Below are positions 25,201-34,302 of a stretch of 64,000 nt of DNA, in pieces. The position numbers and the translations under genes were made by a program. Each line of letters starts with the position of its first letter. Positions within the stretch are counted from its first letter, which is position 1. Source of the DNA: Propionibacterium sp. oral taxon 192 str. F0372 (GTDB taxonomy: Bacteria; Actinomycetota; Actinomycetes; Propionibacteriales; Propionibacteriaceae). A model generated the notes under the pieces. It had not been told where the DNA came from. It was given only the letters and a program-made list of their open reading frames with translations, and searched no databases. Where the stretch lies: positions 1,200,736 to 1,264,735 of the forward strand of contig NZ_KE340297.1 of the NCBI RefSeq assembly GCF_000413315.1. Direction: 5' to 3'.

Positions 25201-26892
25201 ATGAGCACAACCACTCGCGTTGCGAGCCGTGTTGCTGCCGGAATCGGGGCATTGGCCATCGGCTTGTTGGGTTTTCCCAACGTGGCCTCTGCTGACCTCG
25301 GTGCTGGCAACATCAATCCTGATACCCAGGGCTCGCTGATCATTCACAAGCAGGAGTCTGGTTCGCAGGCCACCTCCGGCTCGGTGACTGGCACTCCTGA
25401 CACCCAGGGCACGCCCGTCGCTGGTGTCAAGTTCACGGCCTACAAGATCACGAACCTCGATCTCACCCAGCAGGCGTCGTGGAACGGCCTGAAAGACTAC
25501 ACCGTCCCGGCGGATGCCTGTGGTGGAGGTTTCGCACCCCCGAAGCTGACCCTCCCGGCTGGTGGCGCCGCCACCTTCGACAGCGGCCATGACAACGGCC
25601 TCACCAACGCGCAGGGCGAGGTCACCATCGGTCAGCTGCCGGTGGGCGCCTACCTGGTCTGCGAAACCCTTACCCCGGCCAATGTCCTCAAGAAGGCTGC
25701 TCCCTTCCTGGTGACCATTCCCTTCCCGAACAACACCGTGAACAACGATGTCGCCGGGGCAAACGGTGAATGGCTGTACGACGTGAACGTCTACCCGAAG
25801 AACACCGTGGTCCAGACGCCCACCAAGGGCATCGATGTGTCCGCCCATGGTCTGCAGACTGGTGGGCAGGTGACCTTCCCGGTCGAGGTGACTGTTCCGA
25901 GCATCGCCGAGGGCGACCAATTCAAGTACTTCGTCATCAACGATGACCTTGATGGGAGCCTGACTGAGGGCAAGGTTGTGTCGGTGCAGGCTGGTGGCGT
26001 GGACGTCGACGCCGCCTACTACACCAAGACCGAGGGCGACCCGGTGAGCGTCGGATTCACCAAGGATGGTCTGGCCTGGTTGAAGACCCAGCCGAATGCC
26101 AAGATCACCGTGACCTTCTCGGCCAAGGTGAACTCGATTCCTGCCAACGGCATCATCCCGAACATTGCGGAGCTCTATCTGGACACCGTGCCCGGGGATA
26201 CTCCTCCGGACACTCCGCCGACCACTCCGCCTCCGGGCACCCCTCCCACCACTCCAACCAACAAGGTTGAGCAGTCCTGGGGTGCGGCTCAGATCGTGAA
26301 GAAGGACGCGGACAACGCCAAGGCGCTGTCTGGTGCTTCCTTCCAGATCTACGAGTCCGATGCTCCCTACGCCGGTGCCTGCGGTACCACCAAGACCGGT
26401 GACCCGATCTCCATCAACGGTGTGGACACCTTCACCTCCGATGCCGATGGCATCGTGTCGATCGCCGGTCTGTTCGTCGACAAGGGACAGGCCAACTACA
26501 CCGGCAAGGGGCGCCCGCCTGGCCCGCCAGGTGGCGGTCAGGTGCCTCAGGCGCAGACTAACAGGCTCACCAGGAACGCTCTGGGTGACTACACCTTCGC
26601 AAATACCGAGTGGGAGAACGGAAACACCCACCGCTGCTACGTGTTGGTGGAGACCGCAGCTCCGGCTGGTTACGTGCTGCCGACCGGCGGTAAGGAGTTG
26701 ACCGCTCTCAAGGTGGTTCCGGGGAGCACTGCCACTGCTTCCACCGTTGACATCAACAACACCAAGCAGGATGTTCCGGGCCTGCCGCTGACCGGTGGTT
26801 CCGGCCAGGTGGTCATGCTGACCGGTGGTCTGGTGATGATCGTCGCTGCTGGCGCCCTGGTGCTGGCCCGTCGTCGTCACGTCCAGGCCTGA
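25201..26892 (+). CDS. Major shaft pilin (SpaH/FimA-like, LPLTG)
   Basis: A 563-residue pilin subunit. It has a signal peptide cleaved about residue 31 (ASA/DLG), a pilin motif with the polymerising Lys near 200 (VYPKN), E-box YVLVETAAPAGY with Glu near 484, and sorting signal LPLTG at about 528-532 before a hydrophobic segment and RRR tail. Sortase C joins the Lys of one subunit to the Thr of the next. Isopeptide-bonded Cna-B-type domains make the shaft. Two unusual Pro-rich stretches interrupt it: a Pro/Thr hinge near 333-357 and a Gly/Pro loop (RPPGPPGGG) near 440. It lies 118 bp behind the tip gene with gaaagga before the ATG. Confidence 0.93.
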   Translation: MSTTTRVASRVAAGIGALAIGLLGFPNVASADLGAGNINPDTQGSLIIHKQESGSQATSGSVTGTPDTQGTPVAGVKFTAYKITNLDLTQQASWNGLKDYTVPADACGGGFAPPKLTLPAGGAATFDSGHDNGLTNAQGEVTIGQLPVGAYLVCETLTPANVLKKAAPFLVTIPFPNNTVNNDVAGANGEWLYDVNVYPKNTVVQTPTKGIDVSAHGLQTGGQVTFPVEVTVPSIAEGDQFKYFVINDDLDGSLTEGKVVSVQAGGVDVDAAYYTKTEGDPVSVGFTKDGLAWLKTQPNAKITVTFSAKVNSIPANGIIPNIAELYLDTVPGDTPPDTPPTTPPPGTPPTTPTNKVEQSWGAAQIVKKDADNAKALSGASFQIYESDAPYAGACGTTKTGDPISINGVDTFTSDADGIVSIAGLFVDKGQANYTGKGRPPGPPGGGQVPQAQTNRLTRNALGDYTFANTEWENGNTHRCYVLVETAAPAGYVLPTGGKELTALKVVPGSTATASTVDINNTKQDVPGLPLTGGSGQVVMLTGGLVMIVAAGALVLARRRHVQA

Positions 26893-26937
26893 TTCGCTGC
26901 GGTCTGCAGACCGTATGCGATGACCATCGCTGAATAG

Positions 26938-26966
26938 GGGGTGGGAGGTGAACTGCCTCCCACCCC
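26938..26966 (+). terminator. Strong hairpin between shaft pilin and sortase
   Basis: Eleven-base arms (26938-26948, GGGGTGGGAGG, and its complement 26956-26966) enclose a 7-base loop. There is no long T-tract after it, so it may act as a partial terminator or as an mRNA-stabilising end. Either would give much more pilin than sortase, as pilus assembly needs. Confidence 0.55.
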
Positions 26967-26991
26967 TTACCATGTTCGATTGAGGAGAACA

Positions 26992-27891
26992 GTGAGGAAC
27001 GACACCCCCAAACGCTGGCGGCTTTCCTGGGTAACGCTGGTCATCGCCCTGCTCGCCTTTTTCGGGATGCTCATCGCCAGTTATCCGACCGTGGCCAGCT
27101 GGTTGTCCCAGTATGCCCAGTCGAAAGTGGTGGAGAACTACCAGAACCAGGTAGACAACACCTACCCTGACGCGGTCACCCAGCTGCGCCAGGCACACGA
27201 GTACAACGACGCCTTGAGCGTCGGTGCGCTTCTTGAGGCTGACACCAACAAGCCGACCGGTTCGGGTACCAGCTCCGACGAGACTTTGGACTACGACCAG
27301 ATTCTCCGGGCCGACGCCAATGGACTGATGGCCCGGCTCAAGATTCCTGCCATCGACGTCGACCTGCCGGTCCTGCATGGCACCTCCGACGAGACCCTGT
27401 TACGCAATGCCGGGCACCTGCGAGGCACGTCGCTTCCGGTGGGTGGGGAGAACACTCATGCCGTGATCACCGCCCATCGAGGTCTGGCCGATGCCCGGCT
27501 GTTCACCGACCTCGACAAGGTTCAGGTGGGTGACCGGTTCGTCCTGGAGGTCTTCGGTGAGGTGCTCACCTACGAGGTGCGCGAGACGAAGATCGTTGAA
27601 CCTTCCCAGACAGAGTCGTTGAGGATGGAACCAGGGGAGGATCTGGTGACGCTGGTCACCTGTACTCCGCTAGGCATCAACACCCACCGGATCCTGGTCA
27701 CCGGAGTGCGGGTCACCCCCACTCCGATTGAGGATGTCGAGAACGCGGGGGCTGCCCCCGAGGTGCCGCACTTCCCGTGGTGGGCGGTATGGCTGCCTGC
27801 GGGCACCCTGCTCATCGGTGCCTATGTCTGGTATTCCGGTTTCCCGCCCGGTTTCTGGGCCGAGCGCAGGCAGCGGCGAAACAACGCCTGA
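26992..27891 (+). CDS. srtC: Class C (pilus) sortase
   Basis: A 299-residue membrane protein with one helix near the N-terminus (WVTLVIALLAFFGMLIASYP) and a second at the C-terminus (about 262-282), the double-anchor layout of class C sortases. Catalytic residues are visible: His about 162 (ITAHRG), Cys about 224 (LVTCTPLG) and Arg about 233 (NTHRILVTG). It polymerises the shaft pilin encoded just upstream and adds the tip protein. GTG 26992 has gaggag 6-10 bases upstream, so I prefer it to the longer frame at 26941, which runs through the intergenic hairpin. A separate housekeeping sortase would attach the finished pilus. Confidence 0.92.
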   Translation: MRNDTPKRWRLSWVTLVIALLAFFGMLIASYPTVASWLSQYAQSKVVENYQNQVDNTYPDAVTQLRQAHEYNDALSVGALLEADTNKPTGSGTSSDETLDYDQILRADANGLMARLKIPAIDVDLPVLHGTSDETLLRNAGHLRGTSLPVGGENTHAVITAHRGLADARLFTDLDKVQVGDRFVLEVFGEVLTYEVRETKIVEPSQTESLRMEPGEDLVTLVTCTPLGINTHRILVTGVRVTPTPIEDVENAGAAPEVPHFPWWAVWLPAGTLLIGAYVWYSGFPPGFWAERRQRRNNA

Positions 27892-28378
27892 GTCGCTCAG
27901 ATGGTCTGAGCTGTCTAGATGCAGTATCTCCTGGTCGTCACGGTGAGTGAACACCTTTGGGTGAGTGAGATACCTTCTTCTCCCTGGATCCTGCTGGTTG
28001 CATACCCGATCGGAACTGGTGGGATGGGCGAGCGGTGGAATGGGCCGTCACTCCAGCCGGGCTATGCACGGCGACCGGGAAGTGGCAACAATGATGCATC
28101 AATGTATCCGATCGCTGTCTCAGGGATGTTGTGCACCCCCTCCGGGAGTAATGTTCATGCGTCGGGTCGGTGCCATCATCCCCCGTTGTATTGCGTTTCC
28201 CTGATCCCGCTCGCCACGGGATGCTGGGGTGCCGTGATCAGACCAGATGGCTTCGGCCCGGATGCCCGGCATCATCCTTGGTGTCGGCGTCGCAGTGCCT
28301 GCCGACCCTCATCGGATCAGTGGGTGCAGCCCGCGGCCGAGCCCCGCCGCGGTGATCGCCGAGTGAGTGGAAGACGCA
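27892..28378 (+). promoter_or_regulatory. Gene-free region before the YhgE/Pip gene
   Basis: No convincing gene in 487 bp. A nine-base direct repeat GGTGAGTGA occurs at about 27942 and 27960, and a short hairpin (ATCCCG at 28204-28209 with CGGGAT at 28217-28222) lies mid-way. The repeats could be regulator half-sites for the gene at 28379. Other than these I see nothing supportable. Confidence 0.3.
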
Positions 28379-30895
28379 ATGAAGATCGAACGAATGAGAC
28401 AAAATCGCAGCCTGAGCTGGGTGTCCATCGTGGGCCTGATGGTCATGCCGCTGCTCATCGTCGCAGGGCTTGCCTTGACAACGTGGAATTCGGGAAACCG
28501 GATTTCCAACATCTCGGCGGCGATTGTCAACAACGACCAGCCGGTAACCATCAACGGGCAGTCCGTCTCGATGGGCAGGGAGCTTTCGTCGGCGATCGTC
28601 AACCAGGATGATGACATCAAGTGGTCTTCGGCCACCCAGGAGGAGGCCACCAAGGGGCTGGCCGACGGCACCTATGCGGTGGCGGTGGTTATCCCGCAGA
28701 ATTTCTCCTCGGCGGCCACATCCTTCTCCGGTAACGACGCGGAAGCCGCCCAGCAGGCAACCATCGACGTGAAGACCTCTGAGGCGTCCTCGATTGCCGA
28801 TGCTCAGATCGCACGCGATGTCGCGTCCTTGGCGGTCAACAAGCTGAATTCGACCCTCACCGGCACCTACCTGGACAACATCTACGTTGGCTTTAACACC
28901 ACCGGCGAGCAGTTCGTCACCATCGCCACCGCTGCCGGGCAGCTGGCTGAATCCACCAAGAAGATTGACGAGGATCTCGACAAGGCCTCCGAGGACATCA
29001 CCAAGCTGGACGAGGATGTCACGAAGATCACTGCCAAAAACCAGGAGACCACCGACCGCGGGACCCGGCTGACGACCGGCACCGGTGAACTGGCCACCAA
29101 TGCGGGCAATCTCAACACCGGGATGCAAGATCTCAACGGGAAACTTACCCCGTTGCTCGACGGGGTGAACCGGCTCGCTCCTGATGCCGCCAACCTGGCC
29201 AACAACGCCAGCACCGTGAATACCGGGGTCAAGAGTTACACCGACAACGGCGCTGCGGTCGGCACTGCGCTGCGGGATCAGGCGAATGCGGCAGGTGAGC
29301 TCGCCAAGAACCTGAATACGCTGAACACCAATACTTCTGCACTGCAGAAAGCTGCAAATCTGCCTGCAGCCCCAGATACCCAGGAGATTGCAAGTGGTTC
29401 TAACACAGTGTCCACGAGTGCTGCCGAGGTGAGCAATGCGGTGGACACCTATAGAAAAGCCTTGGAGGCCACCACATGGAACGCCGAAGGTCAGGAGGCC
29501 TGTCTTGCCCAAGGACTGACTGATGAGCAGTGCCGCGCGGTGCTGGCTATCGGTTTCAAGGCGGGTATCGCTGCCGCAACCGCCAAGCTTGACCAGTCGG
29601 GTTTGGGGTCATCAGAGAATGGGGCGCCAGGAAAGGCCGCCAAGATGGCTACGGATGCAGCGGACCTGAAACAGAAAGTTGAGGGTTTTTCCCCGAGAGC
29701 TCAGGCTTTTTCGGCTGCGGCGGGTGAGTTGGCTAAAAATGCCCAGGGCCTGGGCGAGATCCCAGGTCTTGCCACCAGTGCCGGGAAAATCTCCACCGGA
29801 TTGGGCGATCACGCCGGGCAGGCAGAGGATCTAGTCAACAATGCGGGTGGGCTGGCCACCAGTGCCAATGACCTGGCAACCGGTGCCGCTCAGTTCAACG
29901 ATGGGGTCACTCAGACCTCCCAGCAGTTGCCTTCCCTGGGTGAGGGTGTGACCAAGTTGGCGACTGACACCAAGACCTTGTCTGATGGAACCACCACCCT
30001 GAACCAGGACACCCGCACCTACGTCGACGGGGTGAACACTTACACCACGGACACCAAAACCGCCAACGACAAGCTCACCGAGCTGAAGACGAAGAAGACC
30101 AAGGATCTGACCGACGCATCCGAGAAGCTGCAGACCTCGACGAGTACCTTCGCCGAGCAGATCGCCTCTGGTGCAGAGCTGGTGCCCAGCTTCGATGAGA
30201 GCGCTCGCGACAAGCTATCCACCGTCGTCACCGCGCCGGTGAGCAATTCAGTGGGTGGGTTGTCCTCGCCGATCACCCAGACCGTGATCCTGCTGCTGGG
30301 GCTCGGGCTGTGGTTCGGTGCCCTGGCCACGTTCCTCATCGTCCGCCCAGTGCCGTCCAAGGAACTCGCATCCTCGCAGCCGCTGTCCAAGGTGGCGTGG
30401 GCCTCCATGTGGCCTGGGTTCGCCGTTGGCGCAGTTCAGGCCGTGGTGCTCGGTGTCTTCGGCGGTGTGGTCCTTGGCCTCGGGCTCGGCGGCCTCACCA
30501 AGCTGACGATGGTCTTGCTGCTCATCTCCACGGCATTCATTGCGGTCAACCAGGCGTTGGCTGGATGGCTCAAGGGCACTGGGCGATTTATCGTGGTCGC
30601 TCTCGGTGTGCTTGCGACGGCCACCGGCATGGTCTCGACGGTCCCCACCTTCTTTACTGCTGTGGAGCACTTCTCCCCACTGCGCCCGGCACTGCGTTCC
30701 ATCCGCAGCCTGGTGACCGGCGCGTCCTTGGTCTCCCCGCTTCTCCTGCTGCTGGCTTGGATCGTGGTCGGCGTGGGGGGCAGCCTGCTGGCGGTATGGC
30801 GCAAGCGCAACCTTTCCTTGGCCGCGGACGAGGCAGAGGACGAGAGCGACGGAATCGACGAGTCTCAGGCGGATCGGCAGGACTGGCTCGAATGA
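28379..30895 (+). CDS. YhgE/Pip-type membrane protein
   Basis: An 838-residue protein of the YhgE/phage-infection-protein family. One membrane helix sits near the N-terminus (SWVSIVGLMVMPLLIVAGLAL). A long extracytoplasmic domain rich in Asn, Thr, Asp and heptad-like helices spans about 45-630. About five membrane helices (about 640-815) related to ABC-2 permeases follow, then an acidic tail. Relatives have phage-receptor, toxin-export or envelope roles, and some sit near T7SS genes. The central segment has many repeats of the kind Ala-Thr-Asn-Ala-Asp typical of coiled coils. It has no adjacent ATPase gene. ATG 28379 has gtggaag just upstream; GTG 28367 is an alternative. Confidence 0.8.
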   Translation: MKIERMRQNRSLSWVSIVGLMVMPLLIVAGLALTTWNSGNRISNISAAIVNNDQPVTINGQSVSMGRELSSAIVNQDDDIKWSSATQEEATKGLADGTYAVAVVIPQNFSSAATSFSGNDAEAAQQATIDVKTSEASSIADAQIARDVASLAVNKLNSTLTGTYLDNIYVGFNTTGEQFVTIATAAGQLAESTKKIDEDLDKASEDITKLDEDVTKITAKNQETTDRGTRLTTGTGELATNAGNLNTGMQDLNGKLTPLLDGVNRLAPDAANLANNASTVNTGVKSYTDNGAAVGTALRDQANAAGELAKNLNTLNTNTSALQKAANLPAAPDTQEIASGSNTVSTSAAEVSNAVDTYRKALEATTWNAEGQEACLAQGLTDEQCRAVLAIGFKAGIAAATAKLDQSGLGSSENGAPGKAAKMATDAADLKQKVEGFSPRAQAFSAAAGELAKNAQGLGEIPGLATSAGKISTGLGDHAGQAEDLVNNAGGLATSANDLATGAAQFNDGVTQTSQQLPSLGEGVTKLATDTKTLSDGTTTLNQDTRTYVDGVNTYTTDTKTANDKLTELKTKKTKDLTDASEKLQTSTSTFAEQIASGAELVPSFDESARDKLSTVVTAPVSNSVGGLSSPITQTVILLLGLGLWFGALATFLIVRPVPSKELASSQPLSKVAWASMWPGFAVGAVQAVVLGVFGGVVLGLGLGGLTKLTMVLLLISTAFIAVNQALAGWLKGTGRFIVVALGVLATATGMVSTVPTFFTAVEHFSPLRPALRSIRSLVTGASLVSPLLLLLAWIVVGVGGSLLAVWRKRNLSLAADEAEDESDGIDESQADRQDWLE

Positions 30896-30916
30896 GGATG
30901 ACAGCGGCGATGCCGC

Positions 30917-31603
30917 TCAGGCGCGTAAAGCCTCCACGAACCAGCTGGTGATTGAGGCGGGATGGGTGATCGCCGTACCGACGCACACCGTCCACGCGCC
31001 TTGGGCAAGTGCATTTGCTGCCTGCTGCGGGGTATGAATCCGTCCCTCGGCGAGCACTGGGCCCACCCCGAGCGCCACCGCCTCGGCGATCAGCTCATAG
31101 TCTGGGCCTGGGGTCTTTCTGCGCTCCCCGGAATACCCGGCCAAGGTGGTGCCCAGAATGTCGGCTCCGGCCGCTGCCGCGGCCTCGATGTCACCGAGTG
31201 AACCGCAGTCGGCCATCACCAGCACCTCGGGGTATTCCTGCTTGAGACCATCGATGGTCTCTGCCAGGCTGAGCCCATCGGGCCGGGGACGCCGGGTGCC
31301 GTCCAGGGCGACGATCTCCACCCCGATGGCGGCCACCGCCAAGCAATCGGTCAAGGTGGGGGTGATGTACACTCCCTCGTCGCCAACCTTCACGATGCCG
31401 ATGATCGGGATCGACACGGCCTCGCGCATCCCGCGAAGGTCGTCGATGCCTTTGCCTCGAACGGCGGCGGCTCCGCCGGTCTCGGCGGCTTGAGCAATCT
31501 GGGTCATGGTCCGCGGGTCGAGCATCGGCTCACCCGGATAAGCCTGGCAGGACACCACCAGGCCCCCTTTGAGCGAGTGCAACACGGTGTCGGTGCTGGT
31601 CAT
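30917..31603 (-). CDS. nanE: NanE: N-acetylmannosamine-6-phosphate 2-epimerase
   Basis: A 228-residue TIM-barrel protein of the NanE family. It converts ManNAc-6-P to GlcNAc-6-P, the step between NanK and NagA in sialic acid breakdown. Hallmarks are GLVVSCQAYPGEPM near residues 13-26, PIIGIVKV near 60-67, the catalytic Lys in that motif, and MADCGSLGD near 130-138. I chose ATG 31603, which has aggagag 6 bases upstream; the longer frame to 31648 would overlap nanK. It is the last gene of the minus-strand sialic acid operon and is convergent to the YhgE gene. Confidence 0.93.
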   Translation of the reverse strand: MTSTDTVLHSLKGGLVVSCQAYPGEPMLDPRTMTQIAQAAETGGAAAVRGKGIDDLRGMREAVSIPIIGIVKVGDEGVYITPTLTDCLAVAAIGVEIVALDGTRRPRPDGLSLAETIDGLKQEYPEVLVMADCGSLGDIEAAAAAGADILGTTLAGYSGERRKTPGPDYELIAEAVALGVGPVLAEGRIHTPQQAANALAQGAWTVCVGTAITHPASITSWFVEALRA

Positions 31604-31637
31604 CTTCTCTCCTGTCTTCTCCTGGCCGTGTTCTTCC

Positions 31638-32570
31638 TCATTGCGCACAGTGAAGGGTGGGGGCGTGTCGTATCAGGGGAGCCGCTGCGCCGATGATCGC
31701 CGCGGACTGCCCTAGGGCAGCGGGCAGCACCGGGATTGATTGCAGCCCGCTCACCAGTTCGCCGTGCAGTGCCTCGGTCATCGCCTTCCACCACAGCATC
31801 CCCGCCGAGGCCAGCCCACCGCCGACCACCACGACGTCGGGGTCGACGGTGGTGAGGATTCCGGCGATCGCTCGGCCCAACCCGGTGGCCGCCTCGACGA
31901 CGATGCGCTGGGCAAGTTCGTCGCCGCCTGCGGCGGCCGCCACGACCTGTTTGGTGTCGCTCAAGGTCTCTTCGCCGCCCAAGGCCAGATAGCGGCGGTG
32001 GATGGCAGGCCCTGCGGAGAGTGCTTCCAGGTGGCCTTCCCGACCACAGGTGCAGGTCAGGCCCTCGGCTCCGGGAGCCGGGATGTGCCCGATCTCCCCG
32101 CCGATGTGGTGGGCTCCGGTGCGCAGCACCCCGTCCAGGATCAACGCCCCGCCGATCCCGGTTCCGGCGGCTACCATGAGCATTGAGGCCTTTCCAGCCC
32201 CGGCCCCCCGCCACGATTCACCCAGGGCGTGGGCGTCAACGTCGTTGTGCACCTCCACTTCCACCTCGCCGAGGCGTTCCCGCAAGCCGGTCACCAGATT
32301 GGTGCCGACCCAGCGGGGAAAGGTGTCGGTGGCCGAGACGATGGTGCCGGTCGCTGGATCCACCGCTCCCGCGGTGCCCACGCCCACCGCAGTAACCGGG
32401 CTTCCGCAGACCGCAGCCAACCGGACTGCCTCAGCCACTTGGTCGAGCACCACCTCGGGGCCCTCGGCGGCCCGCGTCGGCAGGGTGGTCACTGCGTGCA
32501 GCTTGCCGTCGGCGTCGACGATCGCCGCAGAAATCTTGGTGCCTCCCAGGTCGACCCCGACGGTGCTCAC
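31638..32570 (-). CDS. nanK: NanK: N-acetylmannosamine kinase (ROK family)
   Basis: A 310-residue ROK-family sugar kinase. It has an N-terminal phosphate-binding GVDLGGTKI, catalytic region VHNDVDAHALGE (Asp near residue 105) and the ROK zinc motif with His and three ligands in the stretch ending CTCGREGHLEAL. The last motif residue is His where many ROK proteins have Cys. Between nanA and nanE it must be the ManNAc kinase making ManNAc-6-P with ATP; glucokinase activity is excluded mainly by context. Start ATG 32570 overlaps the nanA stop (ATGA). Confidence 0.9.
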   Translation of the reverse strand: MSTVGVDLGGTKISAAIVDADGKLHAVTTLPTRAAEGPEVVLDQVAEAVRLAAVCGSPVTAVGVGTAGAVDPATGTIVSATDTFPRWVGTNLVTGLRERLGEVEVEVHNDVDAHALGESWRGAGAGKASMLMVAAGTGIGGALILDGVLRTGAHHIGGEIGHIPAPGAEGLTCTCGREGHLEALSAGPAIHRRYLALGGEETLSDTKQVVAAAAGGDELAQRIVVEAATGLGRAIAGILTTVDPDVVVVGGGLASAGMLWWKAMTEALHGELVSGLQSIPVLPAALGQSAAIIGAAAPLIRHAPTLHCAQ

Positions 32571-33484
32571 TTCAGCAGACCCACCTCACGCAGGATCGCC
32601 TCGATAGCTTGGTTGTCGGCCTCGGTCAGGGTCTTGAGCGGGGCCGGCATTGCCGGATGGTCGATGATTCCCAGCATGGCGGCGGCCGCCTTGAAGGCAC
32701 CGATGCCACCTGCGTCACCGGAACGGCCCTGCGGGACGAAGGCGATCTCAAAGAGCCGGGCGATGCGCTCCTGCTCGGCACGACAAGCCTCCCAGTCGCC
32801 GGACTGGGCCGCCTTCCACAACCGCACGTAACCCGTGACATCCACGTTGGCCAGGCCGGGAACGATGCCGTCGGCACCGATCAAGGCCATAGCGTCGCAC
32901 ATGATCTCGTGGCCAGTGGACACCACCAGCGGGGACCCCGCGGCCCGGTTAGCGGCCAGCAGGCGACGGAAGGCGACATCGTCACCCGAGGAGTCCTTGA
33001 CGCCCATGATGACCCCTTCGGTACCCAGGGTGACCAAGGTGTCAACGGTCAGCTTGCGCCCGACGCGCACCGGCACGTCGTAGGCGATGACTGGTACGCC
33101 GACGGCAGCGGCGACCATTCGGAAATGGTCGGCGATCTCGTCGGGGGAATTTAGCGCGTAGACCGGGGCGGAGATCACCACTGCGGTGGCGCCCAGTTCC
33201 TCGGCGCGACGGGCTTGGGCGATGGCGCGGGTGGCCGACATGTCGGGGCATCCCACGAGCACCGGGACCCGCCCTGCGGTCTTGGCGATCACCGCGGCGA
33301 CGACCTTCTCACGGTCCTCGTCGCTCAGGTAGGCCACCTGACCGGAGGAACCCATCGGGAAAAGCCCATCGACCCCGCCGGTGATCAGGTGCTCCACGAG
33401 CCGATCCAGACTCGCGAAGTCCACCGAACCATCGGGGTTCATTGGTGTGATGACGGGGGGAACGATGCCGTTCAGAATATTCAT
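32567..33484 (-). CDS. nanA: NanA-type N-acetylneuraminate lyase (DHDPS/NAL family)
   Basis: A 305-residue (beta/alpha)8 aldolase of the dihydrodipicolinate synthase/N-acetylneuraminate lyase family. The Schiff-base Lys is in GVKDSSGD near residue 161, the catalytic Tyr in IAYDVPVRVG near 133, and the carboxylate-binding loop GSSGQ near 46-50. It cleaves Neu5Ac to ManNAc and pyruvate. The family contains several aldolases, so the substrate rests on the neighbouring nanK and nanE. ATG 33484 is preceded by gaggaaag; an in-frame GTG 33496 lies inside the ATPase gene end. The catalytic Tyr segment reads YDVP rather than the usual YNIP/YNVP. Confidence 0.87.
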   Translation of the reverse strand: MNILNGIVPPVITPMNPDGSVDFASLDRLVEHLITGGVDGLFPMGSSGQVAYLSDEDREKVVAAVIAKTAGRVPVLVGCPDMSATRAIAQARRAEELGATAVVISAPVYALNSPDEIADHFRMVAAAVGVPVIAYDVPVRVGRKLTVDTLVTLGTEGVIMGVKDSSGDDVAFRRLLAANRAAGSPLVVSTGHEIMCDAMALIGADGIVPGLANVDVTGYVRLWKAAQSGDWEACRAEQERIARLFEIAFVPQGRSGDAGGIGAFKAAAAMLGIIDHPAMPAPLKTLTEADNQAIEAILREVGLLK

Positions 33485-33492
33485 TTCTTTCC

Positions 33493-34302
33493 TCACAAAA
33501 GAGACGGAACCGCGCCCAGCAGGGTGCGGGTATAGGGGTGTTCCGGGTTGTTGAAGAGCTTCTCTGCCGGGCCGGTCTCGACGATCTGCCCGGCATTCAT
33601 CACGGCCATCCGGTCGGAGATGTAGCGGACGGTGGAGATGTCATGGGAGATGAAGACCATCCCGGTGCCGAGCTCTGCCTTCAGGTCGGTGAGCAGGTTG
33701 AGCACCTGGGCGCGCACCGAGACGTCGAGGGCAGAGGTCGGCTCGTCGGCGACGATTACGTCGGGCCCCAGGGCCAGGGCCCGGGCGATGGCCACGCGCT
33801 GGCGCTGGCCACCCGAGATCTGGCGGGGCAGCACGTCGAGGGCTGATTGTGGCAGGCCGACCAGTTCGAGAAGGTGGCTCACCCGCTTAAGGCGCTCGGC
33901 CTCGGTGCCGATGTGGTGCACCCGCATCGGATCCATCAGCTGTTCGCGCACGACCATCCGCGGGTTCAGCGCGGTCGCCGGATCCTGGAAGACCACCGAG
34001 ACTCCTCGGCCCAGCTTGCGGCGGGTCGTGGCGTCGTAGCGCATCTGCTCGCCGTGGAACAGCACCGTTCCCTTGGTGGGACGTTGCAGGCCGACGAGCA
34101 CGCGGGCCAGGGTCGACTTGCCGCAGCCGGATTCACCGACGATTCCGACGGTCTCGCCCCGGGCCACGGTGAAGTCGACATCGTTGACCGCGTGCACTGT
34201 TCCCGGGCGGAACAGCCCACCGGTGCGGGTCTTGTGGATGACGTGTACTCCACGTAGCTCCAGCACGGGCCCGCCGGGAGTGGGTGTGGTCTGTTCGCTC
34301 AT
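33493..34302 (-). CDS. Sialic acid-type ABC importer, ATPase subunit (DppF/OppF-like)
   Basis: A 269-residue ATPase of the peptide/nickel (DppF/OppF) class. It has Walker A GESGCGKSTLA near residues 56-66, signature ISGGQRQR, Walker B IVADEPTSALD and the C-terminal HPYTRTLL stretch typical of oligopeptide importer ATPases. It is coupled to the fused permease-ATPase gene by a 4-base overlap (ATGA) and followed 8 bp later by nanA. Four-gene peptide-type importers with this gene neighbourhood import sialic acid in corynebacteria and some Gram-negatives (Sat/Sia types), so sialic acid is the likely substrate. Confidence 0.88.
   Translation of the reverse strand: MSEQTTPTPGGPVLELRGVHVIHKTRTGGLFRPGTVHAVNDVDFTVARGETVGIVGESGCGKSTLARVLVGLQRPTKGTVLFHGEQMRYDATTRRKLGRGVSVVFQDPATALNPRMVVREQLMDPMRVHHIGTEAERLKRVSHLLELVGLPQSALDVLPRQISGGQRQRVAIARALALGPDVIVADEPTSALDVSVRAQVLNLLTDLKAELGTGMVFISHDISTVRYISDRMAVMNAGQIVETGPAEKLFNNPEHPYTRTLLGAVPSLL

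Noticed and set aside
25165-27378. 737-codon minus-strand open frame across the pilin and sortase genes
   Set aside because: It mirrors the high-GC third positions of the pilin genes; the plus strand has a signal peptide, sorting signal and sortase motifs.
28238-29512. 424-codon minus-strand open frame opposite the YhgE gene
   Set aside because: It is a Gly/Arg-rich shadow with no domain; the plus-strand protein has coherent membrane topology.
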